A stretch of 10,294 nucleotides of DNA from Euzebyaceae bacterium (GTDB lineage: Bacteria; Actinomycetota; Nitriliruptoria; Euzebyales; Egibacteraceae), in NCBI GenBank assembly GCA_013696915.1, contig JACCXR010000021.1, positions 1 to 10,294 on the forward strand, in the 5' to 3' direction. Below are positions 1 through 6,436 of this stretch, piece after piece (position 1 is the first letter of the stretch; each line of letters opens with the position of its first letter). The notes under the pieces were generated by a model, which searched no databases, was not told where the DNA came from, and saw nothing but the letters and a program-made list of their open reading frames with translations. A program made the position numbers and the translations under genes.

Positions 1-389
1 GCGGCGACGCGGGCGAGGAGGCCGTTGATGAAGCGGCCCGAGTCGTCGGTCGAGAGCTCCTTGGCGAGCTCGACCGCCTCGTCGATGGCGACGGCGGTCG
101 GGACGTCGTCGGCGTGGCGGATCTCGTAAATGGCCATCCGCAGCAGGTTGCGGTCCACGACCGGCATGCGGGCGAGCTTCCAGTCGCGGGCGTTCGTCTC
201 GATCAGCTGGTCGATCTCGTCGCGGTGGGCGTGCACGCCCCGCAGGATCTCGAGGGTGAAGTCGGGCGGCGGGTCGTCGCCGGCGAGATGGCCGGCCAGC
301 ACGACGGGGATTGCCCGTTCCTTGAGGTCCGCCTCGTAGAGCACGTCGAGCGCCCGCTTGCGCGCCGCACGCCGCGAGACCCGCGCCAT
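1..389 (-). CDS. nusB: Transcription antitermination factor NusB (C-terminus cut by window edge)
   Basis: NusB binds boxA RNA together with ribosomal protein S10 (NusE) and promotes antitermination on rRNA operons in the cytoplasm. The visible 129 residues begin MARVSRRAARKRALDVLYEA, the basic, helix-forming N-terminus of the family in which the Arg-rich stretch contacts RNA. Later come a V-D-R-N-L-L-R-M segment (about residues 78-85) and the P-T-A-V-A-I-D-E-A-V-E-L-A-K segment (about 97-110). It ends F-I-N-G-L-L-A-R-V near 120-128, the signature C-terminal part of NusB. Only a few residues plus the stop should be missing, so this is truncation by the window and not a broken gene. The ATG at 389 overlaps the efp stop (TGATG on the minus strand), and no good Shine-Dalgarno is visible, so translation is probably coupled to efp. 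A PPP run at residues 40-42 is unusual. Confidence 0.93.
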   Translation of the reverse strand, partial: MARVSRRAARKRALDVLYEADLKERAIPVVLAGHLAGDDPPPDFTLEILRGVHAHRDEIDQLIETNARDWKLARMPVVDRNLLRMAIYEIRHADDVPTAVAIDEAVELAKELSTDDSGRFINGLLARVA

Positions 390-946
390 CAGGCGCGGGA
401 CAGGTACCCGCCGGAGCGGGTGTCGACCTTGATCCGTTCGCCGACGTTGATGAACAGCGGCACGGCGACGACGGCGCCCGTCTCCAGGGTGGCCGGCTTC
501 GTGGCGCCCGAGACGCGGTCCCCCTGGATGCCCGGCTCGGTCTCGGCCACCTCGAGTTCGACGCTGGCCGGCAGGTTCACGTCCACCACGGCGCCGTCGT
601 GGAACACGAGGTCGATGGTGTCGGCTTCCTTCAGCCACTTGACGTTGTCGCCGAGGGCCTGCACGGGCACGTACGTCTGCTCGAAGTGCTCGGTGTCCAT
701 GAAGACGAACTGCTCGCCCTCGCGGTAGAGGTACTGGAGCGCGCGCTTCTCGAGGATCGCCTGCTCGAGCTCCTCGCCGGCCCGGAAGGTGCGGTCGATG
801 GTCTTGTTGTTCTGCACGCCCTTCAGGGTCGTCCGCACGAACGCGCCGCCCTTGCCCGGCTTGACGTGCTGGAAGTAGTCGACCCGGTAGAGCTGGTTGT
901 CGATCTTGACGGTCATGCCGTTGCGCAGGCTGTTCGTGGACACCAT
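389..946 (-). CDS. efp: Translation elongation factor P
   Basis: EF-P binds between the ribosomal P and E sites and relieves stalling at consecutive prolines. At 185 residues it has the normal length. The N-terminal KOW-like domain carries the tip loop H-V-K-P-G-K-G-G-A-F at about residues 27-36, with the modifiable lysine at K32 (a Lys rather than the Arg of EarP-modified EF-Ps). The two OB domains follow, with R-T-F-R-A-G-E near 53-59. The C-terminal segment runs G-D-R-V-S-G-A-T-K-P-A-T-L-E-T-G near 142-157 and ends V-D-T-R-S-G-G-Y-L-S-R-A, a classic family ending. A GGGAGG at 958-963 precedes the ATG with an 11-nt spacing, somewhat long. It lies 28 bp after the M24 peptidase gene and its stop overlaps the nusB start. 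No lysine-modifying enzyme is encoded in the window. Confidence 0.97.
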   Translation of the reverse strand: MVSTNSLRNGMTVKIDNQLYRVDYFQHVKPGKGGAFVRTTLKGVQNNKTIDRTFRAGEELEQAILEKRALQYLYREGEQFVFMDTEHFEQTYVPVQALGDNVKWLKEADTIDLVFHDGAVVDVNLPASVELEVAETEPGIQGDRVSGATKPATLETGAVVAVPLFINVGERIKVDTRSGGYLSRA

Positions 947-974
947 GTTGCGGCGGGCCTCCCGTCGGCGGTCC

Positions 975-2060
975 TTACAGGACGATGAGTTCGGTGGGGG
1001 CGGTGGTCAGCAGCTCGGCGCCGTCGGGGGTGACGAGGACGACGTCTTCGATGCGCACGCCACCGAGTCCCGGCAGGTAGACGCCCGGTTCGACGGTGAC
1101 CACCATGCGGTCGGTCAGTCTAGCAGTGGCTTCGCGCCGCAGGATCGGCTCCTCGTGGATCTCCAGACCGACGCCGTGCCCGGTGCCGTGCACGAACTCC
1201 TCGCCCCGGCCTCCGGCCGCGATGAGGTCGCGGCACGCGGCGTCGACGTCCGCCGCCGCCACGCCGGCCCGCACCCGGGCCACGCCGGCGGACTGCGCCC
1301 TGCGGACGAGGCCGTGGACGGCGCGCAGCTGTGCACCGGGATCGCCGAGCGCGACCGTGCGGGTCATGTCCGCGTGGTAGCCGTCGACGAGCGCGCCGAA
1401 GTCGGCCTTGACGAGCTCGCCGCGCCGCAACCGCCGGTCGGTCGGCCGGTGGTGCGGCCGGGCGCTGTGGGGGCCGCCGGCGAGGATGGTGTCGAAGGAC
1501 GGCCCCTCGGCGCCGCGGATGACCATCTCGTCGGCGAGCCTGCGCGCGACGTCCCGTTCGGTCTGACCCGGCGAGAGCCAGCCGAGCATGGCCGTGAAGG
1601 CCTCGCCGGTGACGGCGCACGCCCTCCGGAGCAGCGCGAGCTCGTCGTCGTCCTTGCGCTGCCGGAGCGTCTCGACCACGCGCGGGGCGGGCACGACCCG
1701 GTCGTCTCCGAGCAGGCCCGCCAGCTCGCGCGCGACGTCCCACGGCAGGTCATGGCTCTCGAGGGCGAGGCGCGCCCCGGGATCCAACCGGTCCGGCAGC
1801 CACTCCCAGGTCCGGTCGAGGACGACCTCCAGCCCGGGCGCCTCGACGGCCGCCTGCTCGGCGTAGCGGCCGTCGGTCACGAGCACCTCCCGGCCGCCGT
1901 CCGCCACCAGCAGCCGGCCGGCGGAGCCGGTGAACCCGGTGAGCCAGCGGACGTTCACCCCGCGGGTCACGAGCACGGCGCCCGCGTCGCGGACCTCGGA
2001 GCGCAGACGGTCCCGCCGCCGCCGGTGCGTCGCCTCCATCCCAGGAGACGATACGCGCAT
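975..2060 (-). CDS. pepQ: Xaa-Pro aminopeptidase/dipeptidase, M24B metallopeptidase
   Basis: This is a cytoplasmic pita-bread-fold peptidase that removes residues next to proline from peptides. The 361 residues divide into an N-terminal creatinase-like domain (about 10-135, including W-L-T-G-F-T-G-S and V-T-D-G-R-Y) and the catalytic M24 domain (about 140-361). The five dinuclear-metal ligands are all present: D220 (in K-A-D-F-G), D231 (D-M-T-R-T), H295 (H-G-T-G-H-G-V-G), E324 (T-V-E-P-G-V-Y) and E338 (R-I-E-D-V). Substrate-site histidines H291 and H302 are also there. I chose the ATG at 2060 because a GGGAGG sits 7 nt upstream, whereas the in-frame ATG at 2039 has no ribosome binding site. 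The gene lies between aroQ (56-bp gap) and efp (28 bp). Whether it is an aminopeptidase (PepP type) or a dipeptidase (PepQ type) cannot be settled here, so the symbol follows the usual pepQ-efp context. Confidence 0.92.
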   Translation of the reverse strand: MRVSSPGMEATHRRRRDRLRSEVRDAGAVLVTRGVNVRWLTGFTGSAGRLLVADGGREVLVTDGRYAEQAAVEAPGLEVVLDRTWEWLPDRLDPGARLALESHDLPWDVARELAGLLGDDRVVPAPRVVETLRQRKDDDELALLRRACAVTGEAFTAMLGWLSPGQTERDVARRLADEMVIRGAEGPSFDTILAGGPHSARPHHRPTDRRLRRGELVKADFGALVDGYHADMTRTVALGDPGAQLRAVHGLVRRAQSAGVARVRAGVAAADVDAACRDLIAAGGRGEEFVHGTGHGVGLEIHEEPILRREATARLTDRMVVTVEPGVYLPGLGGVRIEDVVLVTPDGAELLTTAPTELIVL

Positions 2061-2067
2061 CCACCGG

Positions 2068-2073
2068 CCTCCC
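2068..2073 (-). promoter_or_regulatory. Shine-Dalgarno for the M24 peptidase gene
   Basis: GGGAGG on the minus strand, 7 nt before the ATG at 2060. It is one of the best ribosome binding sites in the window and decides the start in favour of 2060 over 2039. Its strength fits a gene that is not overlapped by the stop codon of its upstream neighbour. Confidence 0.7.
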
Positions 2074-2116
2074 GGGGCGCCCCGACCCGAGGTCGCCCCG
2101 ACCGCCAGAGGCGTCC

Positions 2117-2539
2117 TCAGCGGCCGAGCAGGTGCAGCGCCGCGCGCACCGCCAGGCGGTACCCGAAGGCGCCGGCGCCGGTGATGGTCACGTCCACGAC
2201 CGGGCTGAGCACGCTGTGGCGGCGGAACGGCTCGCGCGCGGCCGTCTGCGACAGGTGCACCTCCACCTTGGGCACCGTCAGCATCTCGAGGGCGTCCCGC
2301 AGAGAATAGCTGTAGTGGGTGAGCGCCCCCGGGTTGATCACGACCGCGTGCGTCCCGTCGGTGCGGGCGGCGTGGAGCCGCGCGACGAGCTCCCCCTCGG
2401 ACTCCGAGGCGAAGCTGTCGACCCGGGGATGCTCCTCGCGGGCGATCCCGACGAGATCGGCAAGCGTCGCGGTCCCGTAGACGGCCGGGTCCCGCGACCC
2501 GAGCTGCGACAGGTTCGGCCCGTGGACGAGGAGGATCAC
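2117..2539 (-). CDS. aroQ: Type II 3-dehydroquinate dehydratase
   Basis: AroQ catalyses trans-dehydration of 3-dehydroquinate to 3-dehydroshikimate, step three of the shikimate pathway, as a cytoplasmic dodecamer of flavodoxin-like subunits. With the GTG at 2539 it is 140 residues, close to the usual 145. The protein opens I-L-L-V-H-G-P-N-L-S-Q-L-G-S-R, matching the family start. The active-site tyrosine is in A-V-Y-G (about residue 21) with R16 just before it. Further conserved blocks are S-E-S-E-G-E-L, I-N-P-G-A-L-T-H-Y-S, L-R-D-A-L, V-E-V-H-L-S and A-R-E-P-F-R-R-H-S-V-L-S-P. The frame stays open upstream to 2674, but those residues are Arg/Gly-rich, overlap aroB and do not match the family. 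The GTG has only a weak ribosome binding site. A 13-codon ATG frame (2536-2577) ends across it as GTGA, which may aid initiation. Confidence 0.94.
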   Translation of the reverse strand: MILLVHGPNLSQLGSRDPAVYGTATLADLVGIAREEHPRVDSFASESEGELVARLHAARTDGTHAVVINPGALTHYSYSLRDALEMLTVPKVEVHLSQTAAREPFRRHSVLSPVVDVTITGAGAFGYRLAVRAALHLLGR

Positions 2540-2592
2540 GGCTGCGGCACCGTCACCGGGACGTTCGGCGGACCCATGCGCCAAGCGTAGAG

Positions 2593-3675
2593 CTACGCCA
2601 GCGACCGCAGCACCTCGTCGACGACGCGGGCCTCCGGCTGTTCGACGACGACCGCGTCCCCGGGGGTGCGGCACAGGACGAAGCGGACGCCGTCACGGGC
2701 CTTCTTGTGGCGGGCGAGCAGGCGCCACACGGCGGCGGGGTCCAGCCGGAGGCCGCCCACGGGCAGGCCCAGCCCCCCGAGGAGCGCGACGGTGCGGTCG
2801 GCGAGGCCGGCGACGCTCACCCCGAGCCGCTCTCCCAGCCGGGCCGCGAACACCATGCCGAGCGCGACCGCCTCGCCGTGCCGGTAGGTCCCGTACCCGG
2901 TCAGGCTCTCGATGGCGTGGCCGACCGTGTGGCCGTAGTTCAGCAGCGCCCGCTCGCCGCCCTCGCGCTCGTCGGCGGCCACGATCCGCGCCTTCACGGC
3001 GGCGCTGCGGCGCACGACGTCGGTGAGCAGGTCGGGGTCGCCGGCAACGGCGTCGGCGGCCCGCTCCTCGAGCAGCTCGAGCACCGCCGGGTCGGCGATG
3101 AACCCGTACTTGGCGACCTCACCGAGACCCGCCCGCCGGTCCCGCGCCGACAGCGTCCGCAGCGTGGCGGTGTCCGCCACGACGGCGGCCGGCTGGTGGA
3201 AGGCGCCGACGAGATTCTTGCCCTCCGCGAGGTTGACGCCGGTCTTGCCGCCGATCGCCGAGTCCACCTGCGCGAGCAGCGTCGTGGGGACCTGGGCGAC
3301 CGCGACCCCGCGGTTCCACGTCGCCGCCGCGAAGCCGGCGAGGTCGCCGACCACGCCGCCGCCGAGCGCGACGACGACGTCGTCGCGGCCGAGCGGCATC
3401 GCCGCGAACCGGTGGTAGAGGCCCTCCACGGTGGCGAGGGTCTTCGCCCCCTCCCCGTCCGGGATGGACATGACGGCGACGTCGAGCCCGCTTCCGCTGA
3501 GGGCGGCGACCGCCCGCGCGCCGTAGAGCGCGTCGACCGGCCCGCAGGTGACGACCGCCGCCCGCCGCGCGTGCGGCGGCAGCGGCACGAGGGTGCCGAG
3601 GCGGTCGAGGAGCCCGGCGCCGACGGCGATGTCGTAGGGGTGGTCGCCCACGGGGCAGTGGATGCGGACGGTCAT
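2593..3675 (-). CDS. aroB: 3-dehydroquinate synthase
   Basis: AroB converts DAHP to 3-dehydroquinate using NAD+ and a divalent metal, the second shikimate step. The 360 residues are the normal length. The N-terminal NAD-binding half shows D-G-E-G-A-K-T-L (about 73-80), G-G-G-V-V-G-D-L-A-G-F (105-115) and P-T-T-L-L-A-Q-V-D-S-A-I-G-G-K-T-G-V-N (130-148). The metal ligands are E186 (G-E-V-A-K-Y-G), H249 (N-Y-G-H-T-V-G-H) and H266 (Y-R-H-G-E-A-V). All catalytic blocks are intact. The start ATG at 3675 overlaps the aroK stop by 4 bp (ATGA), so the pair is translationally coupled. The TAG stop (2593-2595) lies inside a short inverted repeat at 2585-2598. Confidence 0.98.
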   Translation of the reverse strand: MTVRIHCPVGDHPYDIAVGAGLLDRLGTLVPLPPHARRAAVVTCGPVDALYGARAVAALSGSGLDVAVMSIPDGEGAKTLATVEGLYHRFAAMPLGRDDVVVALGGGVVGDLAGFAAATWNRGVAVAQVPTTLLAQVDSAIGGKTGVNLAEGKNLVGAFHQPAAVVADTATLRTLSARDRRAGLGEVAKYGFIADPAVLELLEERAADAVAGDPDLLTDVVRRSAAVKARIVAADEREGGERALLNYGHTVGHAIESLTGYGTYRHGEAVALGMVFAARLGERLGVSVAGLADRTVALLGGLGLPVGGLRLDPAAVWRLLARHKKARDGVRFVLCRTPGDAVVVEQPEARVVDEVLRSLA

Positions 3676-4244
3676 GGCCGGCGTTCGTCGCGGGACAGCA
3701 GCCCGGGGCGGGTGCGGGCCCAGGCGAGCACCTCGGCCGCCACCTCCTCGGGGGTCTTGCCGGCGGTTTCGACGGGATGCGCGGCGGCGGCGGTGTAGTC
3801 GGCGTCGCGGAGGTCACGCAGGCTCGCGAGGCGGGCGGCGAGGTCGTCCGCGCCGCGCAGCAGGGGACGGGCGGCGGCGTCCCCGCCACCGCCGACGCGC
3901 TCCGCGAGCGCCTCCGGCGGCGCGTCGAGCAGGACGAGGTCGCCGGTGGACCGCAGGTGCGTGAGGTTCAGCGGATCGCCGAGGGCCCCGCCGCCGACGG
4001 CGATGACCTGGCCGCGCAGCGCCGAGACCCGCCGCACCATCTCCGACTCCAGCGCCCGGAACGCCCGCTCCCCCGACTCGTCGAAGATCTCCCGCACCGG
4101 CCGCCCGGCCTCCCGCTCGACCATCGCGTCGGTGTCGGCGAAGGGGCGGCGGAGGCGGTCGGCGAGGAGCCGCCCGACGGTGGTCTTGCCCGCCCCCATC
4201 GGTCCGATGAGGACGAGATTGCGGCCGGGCGCGAGCAGGCTCAT
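3672..4244 (-). CDS. aroK: Shikimate kinase
   Basis: This P-loop kinase phosphorylates shikimate to shikimate 3-phosphate with ATP. It has 190 residues; the family core is about 170, and the extra length is a basic C-terminal tail of about 15 residues. The Walker A motif is G-P-M-G-A-G-K-T at 14-21. The shikimate-binding D-T-D is at 37-39 (D39), with R63 in the A-F-R-A-L-E block and G-G-G at 84-86. The lid arginine is R126 in A-A-R-P-L-L. The R-D-L-R-D-A-D-Y segment around 143-150 fits the adenine-contact region. The ATG at 4244 overlaps the aroC stop (ATGA), and the TGA overlaps the aroB start in the same way, so aroC, aroK and aroB form a tightly coupled trio. Confidence 0.97.
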   Translation of the reverse strand: MSLLAPGRNLVLIGPMGAGKTTVGRLLADRLRRPFADTDAMVEREAGRPVREIFDESGERAFRALESEMVRRVSALRGQVIAVGGGALGDPLNLTHLRSTGDLVLLDAPPEALAERVGGGGDAAARPLLRGADDLAARLASLRDLRDADYTAAAAHPVETAGKTPEEVAAEVLAWARTRPGLLSRDERRP

Positions 4245-5455
4245 CTCCAGGTGCGCCCGGCGCCCGCGCGCGGTCGGGCGGCGGTGGCCCGGTAGGCCTC
4301 CAGGTTGCGCCGGACCTCGCCGAGGCTGTCACCGCCGGTCTTCTCCAGCAGGGCGTCGGCGACCGTCAGGGCGACGACCGCCTCCGCGACGATGCCGGCC
4401 CGCGGGACGGCGCAGACGTCCGAGCGCTGCTGGATCGCCTCGGCCGGCTCCCCGGTGGCGACGTCGACGGTGGCCAGGGGGCGGGTCAGGCTCGACAGCG
4501 GCTTCATCGCGCCGCGCACCCGCAGGACCTCTCCGGTGGTCGTCCCGCCCTCCAGGCCGCCGGCGCGGCCGGTGGCCCGCGCCAGCCGGTGGTCGCCGTC
4601 GAGGAGGATCTCGTCGTGCGCCCGCGAGCCGGGCCGTTCGGCGGAGCGGAAGCCGTCGCCGACCTCGACGCCCTTGAACGCCTGGATGCTCATGAGCGCG
4701 GCCGCCAGCCGGGTGTCGAGCTTGCGGTCCCAGTGGACGTGGCTCCCCAGGCCCGGCGGCAGGCCGTGGACCGCCACCTCCACGACGCCGCCGAGGGTGT
4801 CGCGCTCGGACTTCGCCCGGTCGATGCGCTCCTGCATGCGCGCCGACGACCCGGCGTCGAAGCAGCGGACGGGGTCGGCGTCGACGGCGTCGAGGTCGTC
4901 GGGCCCGGGCGCGGGCGCGTCGTCGGGGACCGCGACCTCGCCGATGCGGACGACGTGGGACACGATCCGGGCGCCGAGCTCGACGAGCAGGGCGCGGGCG
5001 AAGTAGCCAAGGGCGACACGGGTGGCGGTTTCCCGGGCGCTGGCCCGCTCGAGGATCGTGCGGGCGTCGTCCAGGTCGTACTTCTGCATCCCGACGAGGT
5101 CGGCGTGACCCGGCCGGGGGCGGGTCAAAGGCGCCCCGCGGCCGGACGCGGCGACTCCGACCGGATCGGACGGCGCGTCGACCCCCATGACGCCGGCCCA
5201 CTTGGGCCACTCGGTGTTGTGGATCACCACGGCGACGGGGGAGCCGATCGTGAGCCCGTGGCGGACCCCGCCGAGGAGGTCGAGCCGGTCGACCTCGAAG
5301 CTCATCCGGGGGGACCGGCCGTGGCCGAGCCGCCGACGGGCGAGCTCGTGGTCGAGCACCGCGCGATCGACCGGCACGCCCGCCGGCAGCCCCTCCAGGA
5401 TCCCGACGAGAGCGGGGCCGTGCGACTCTCCCGCGGTGAGGTAGCGCAGCGCCAT
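4241..5455 (-). CDS. aroC: Chorismate synthase
   Basis: AroC eliminates phosphate from EPSP to give chorismate, the last shikimate step, and requires reduced FMN. At 404 residues it matches the longer actinobacterial form. Visible signatures are G-E-S-H-G-P-A-L (9-16, catalytic H12), G-H-G-R-S-P-R-M (44-51), R-P-G-H-A-D (114-119, second catalytic histidine H117), R-A-S-A-R-E-T (137-143) and R-S-D-V-C-A-V-P-R-A-G (344-354). The flavin/substrate loop reads G-G-L-E-G-G-T-T-T-G-E (299-309), where relatives I remember have M-T/S-N in place of T-T-T. That is a small deviation worth aligning. The ATG at 5455 has no clear Shine-Dalgarno and follows the PilP-like gene by 24 bp, with a perfect inverted repeat in between. 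Confidence 0.98.
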   Translation of the reverse strand: MALRYLTAGESHGPALVGILEGLPAGVPVDRAVLDHELARRRLGHGRSPRMSFEVDRLDLLGGVRHGLTIGSPVAVVIHNTEWPKWAGVMGVDAPSDPVGVAASGRGAPLTRPRPGHADLVGMQKYDLDDARTILERASARETATRVALGYFARALLVELGARIVSHVVRIGEVAVPDDAPAPGPDDLDAVDADPVRCFDAGSSARMQERIDRAKSERDTLGGVVEVAVHGLPPGLGSHVHWDRKLDTRLAAALMSIQAFKGVEVGDGFRSAERPGSRAHDEILLDGDHRLARATGRAGGLEGGTTTGEVLRVRGAMKPLSSLTRPLATVDVATGEPAEAIQQRSDVCAVPRAGIVAEAVVALTVADALLEKTGGDSLGEVRRNLEAYRATAARPRAGAGRTWR

Positions 5456-5466
5456 GCCGCCAACGC

Positions 5467-5482
5467 TAGCCGCTCGCGGCTA
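5467..5482 (-). repeat. Inverted repeat at the pil/aro boundary (possible mRNA hairpin)
   Basis: TAGCCGC and GCGGCTA are perfect 7-bp complementary arms around a 2-bp centre. In RNA this would fold as a 6-bp stem with a CGAG loop. It starts exactly at the TAG stop of the PilP-like gene and ends 11 bp before the aroC start. No U-tract follows, so it does not look like a strong intrinsic terminator. It could be a weak attenuator, an RNA-processing or stability element between the pilus and shikimate modules, or chance in G+C-rich DNA. Confidence 0.35.
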
Positions 5483-6436
5483 TTTCCGGATCTCCTGCCC
5501 CTCGCAGAGGGTGAAGCGGTTGTCGCCGAACAGGAACGTGCCGCAGTCGCCCGAGATGTCGATGATCTGGAAGCGCGTCGCGAAGGGGTCGCCCTCGCGG
5601 ACCTCGTAGCCGGTGCCGTTCACGGTGACCAGGGCGGCCGGTTCGCCGTCGTCGTCGACGAAGACGTCGACGAGCGCGATCGTGGTCGCCCCCACGCTGG
5701 CCTCCGATGACGGGGACGGAGTGGCGGTGGGCGTCGGGGTCGGGGTGGTCTGGTCGTCGTCGGGCAGATCCGCGTCGCCGTACGGGTCGTCGTCGTCCTC
5801 ATTGGGGATCCCGTCGCCGTCGATGTCGTCGTCGATGTCGTCGGTGAGCCCGTCGCCGTCGACGTCGTCGTCGAAGTCGTCGTCGAAGTCGTCGTCGCCG
5901 GGGACGTCCGGGTCGTAGGGGTCGTCGTCCTCCTCGTTCGGGATGCCGTCGTCGTCGATGTCGTCGTCGTCGACGTCGGGGATCCCGTCCCCGTCGAAGT
6001 CCTCCTCGTCGTCGAAGTCGTCGGGGTCCGTGGGCAGCGGGGTGGTGGTTTCGGGCTCGGTCGGGAACGTGTCGGTCGGCAGGGGGCCGGTGGGGAACGG
6101 GTCGGTCGGCTCAATGGTCGGGTCGGGGGGCTGGACGAGCTGCTCGAAGGGGTCGCGGGCCTGGAAGACGTTGAAGGTCTGCGGCACGGCGCCCGTCGAC
6201 GTCTCCGCCGGCAGCGGCGGCGCGAGCGGCTCCTCGGTGGGCTCGAGCGGCTCGGTGGGCTGCAGCGGCTGCGACACCGACGCCGAGCCAGGGGTCGCGA
6301 GATCGTCGCCGGCGTCGTCGGCGAGCAGCGGCAGGACGACCAGGAACCACAGCGCCGCCACCACGGCGAGTCCGCCCGCCGCGCCGAGCGCCGCGCTCGC
6401 GACGCGGCGGAGCCCCGATGGTTCGCGATCGGTCAC
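5480..6436 (-). CDS. PilP-like pilus assembly protein with an Asp-rich thrombospondin type 3-like block
   Basis: The protein has 318 residues and a GTG start overlapping the pilO stop (GTGA). In order it shows: a short basic cytoplasmic head (1-13); one membrane helix (about 16-39), with no lipobox cysteine; a Pro/Thr/Glu-rich linker (about 45-136) containing the short motif F-N-V-F-Q-A-R-D-P-F-E-Q-L (88-100); an extremely Asp-rich block (about 137-228) with four D-x-D-x-D-G loops starting at 146, 159, 191 and 204; a Thr-Pro linker (229-243); and a compact C-terminal domain (about 248-318). The C-terminal domain has a G-Y-E-V-R-E-G-D-P-F segment and the only two cysteines, C298 and C311. Position after pilO, the R-D-P-F motif and the small beta-rich C-terminal domain suggest a PilP/GspC-type partner of PilNO. 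That role is inferred; the sequence match is weak. The acidic loops are typical calcium-binding repeats. Codon use is biased to runs of GAC. Confidence 0.72.
   Translation of the reverse strand: MTDREPSGLRRVASAALGAAGGLAVVAALWFLVVLPLLADDAGDDLATPGSASVSQPLQPTEPLEPTEEPLAPPLPAETSTGAVPQTFNVFQARDPFEQLVQPPDPTIEPTDPFPTGPLPTDTFPTEPETTTPLPTDPDDFDDEEDFDGDGIPDVDDDDIDDDGIPNEEDDDPYDPDVPGDDDFDDDFDDDVDGDGLTDDIDDDIDGDGIPNEDDDDPYGDADLPDDDQTTPTPTPTATPSPSSEASVGATTIALVDVFVDDDGEPAALVTVNGTGYEVREGDPFATRFQIIDISGDCGTFLFGDNRFTLCEGQEIRK
5801..6001 (-). repeat. Tandem DxDxDG (TSP3-like) repeats inside the PilP-like gene
   Basis: Residues 146-180 and 191-225 of the PilP-like protein are two related copies with a 45-residue (135-bp) period. 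I count 22 identities over 35 aligned positions; this feature spans the four loops only. Each copy holds two D-x-D-x-D-G loops 13 residues apart, the second followed by I-P-N-E and D-D-D-P-Y. This is the layout of thrombospondin type 3 calcium-binding repeats found in bacterial surface proteins. At DNA level the region is dominated by GAC triplets (GTC on the plus strand). Confidence 0.8.

Noticed and set aside
2091..2103. Hairpin in the aroQ-pepQ gap (5-bp stem GGTCG/CGACC)
   Set aside because: Short stem in a G-rich stretch with several alternative pairings. Nothing separates it from chance.
897..2309. Long plus-strand frame opposite the M24 peptidase and aroQ genes
   Set aside because: G+C-rich antisense shadow. 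The minus-strand protein has all five metal ligands and a strong ribosome binding site.
2540..2674. Upstream extension of aroQ to an ATG at 2674
   Set aside because: The added 45 residues are Arg/Gly-rich, overlap aroB by about 80 bp and lie before the conserved family N-terminus.
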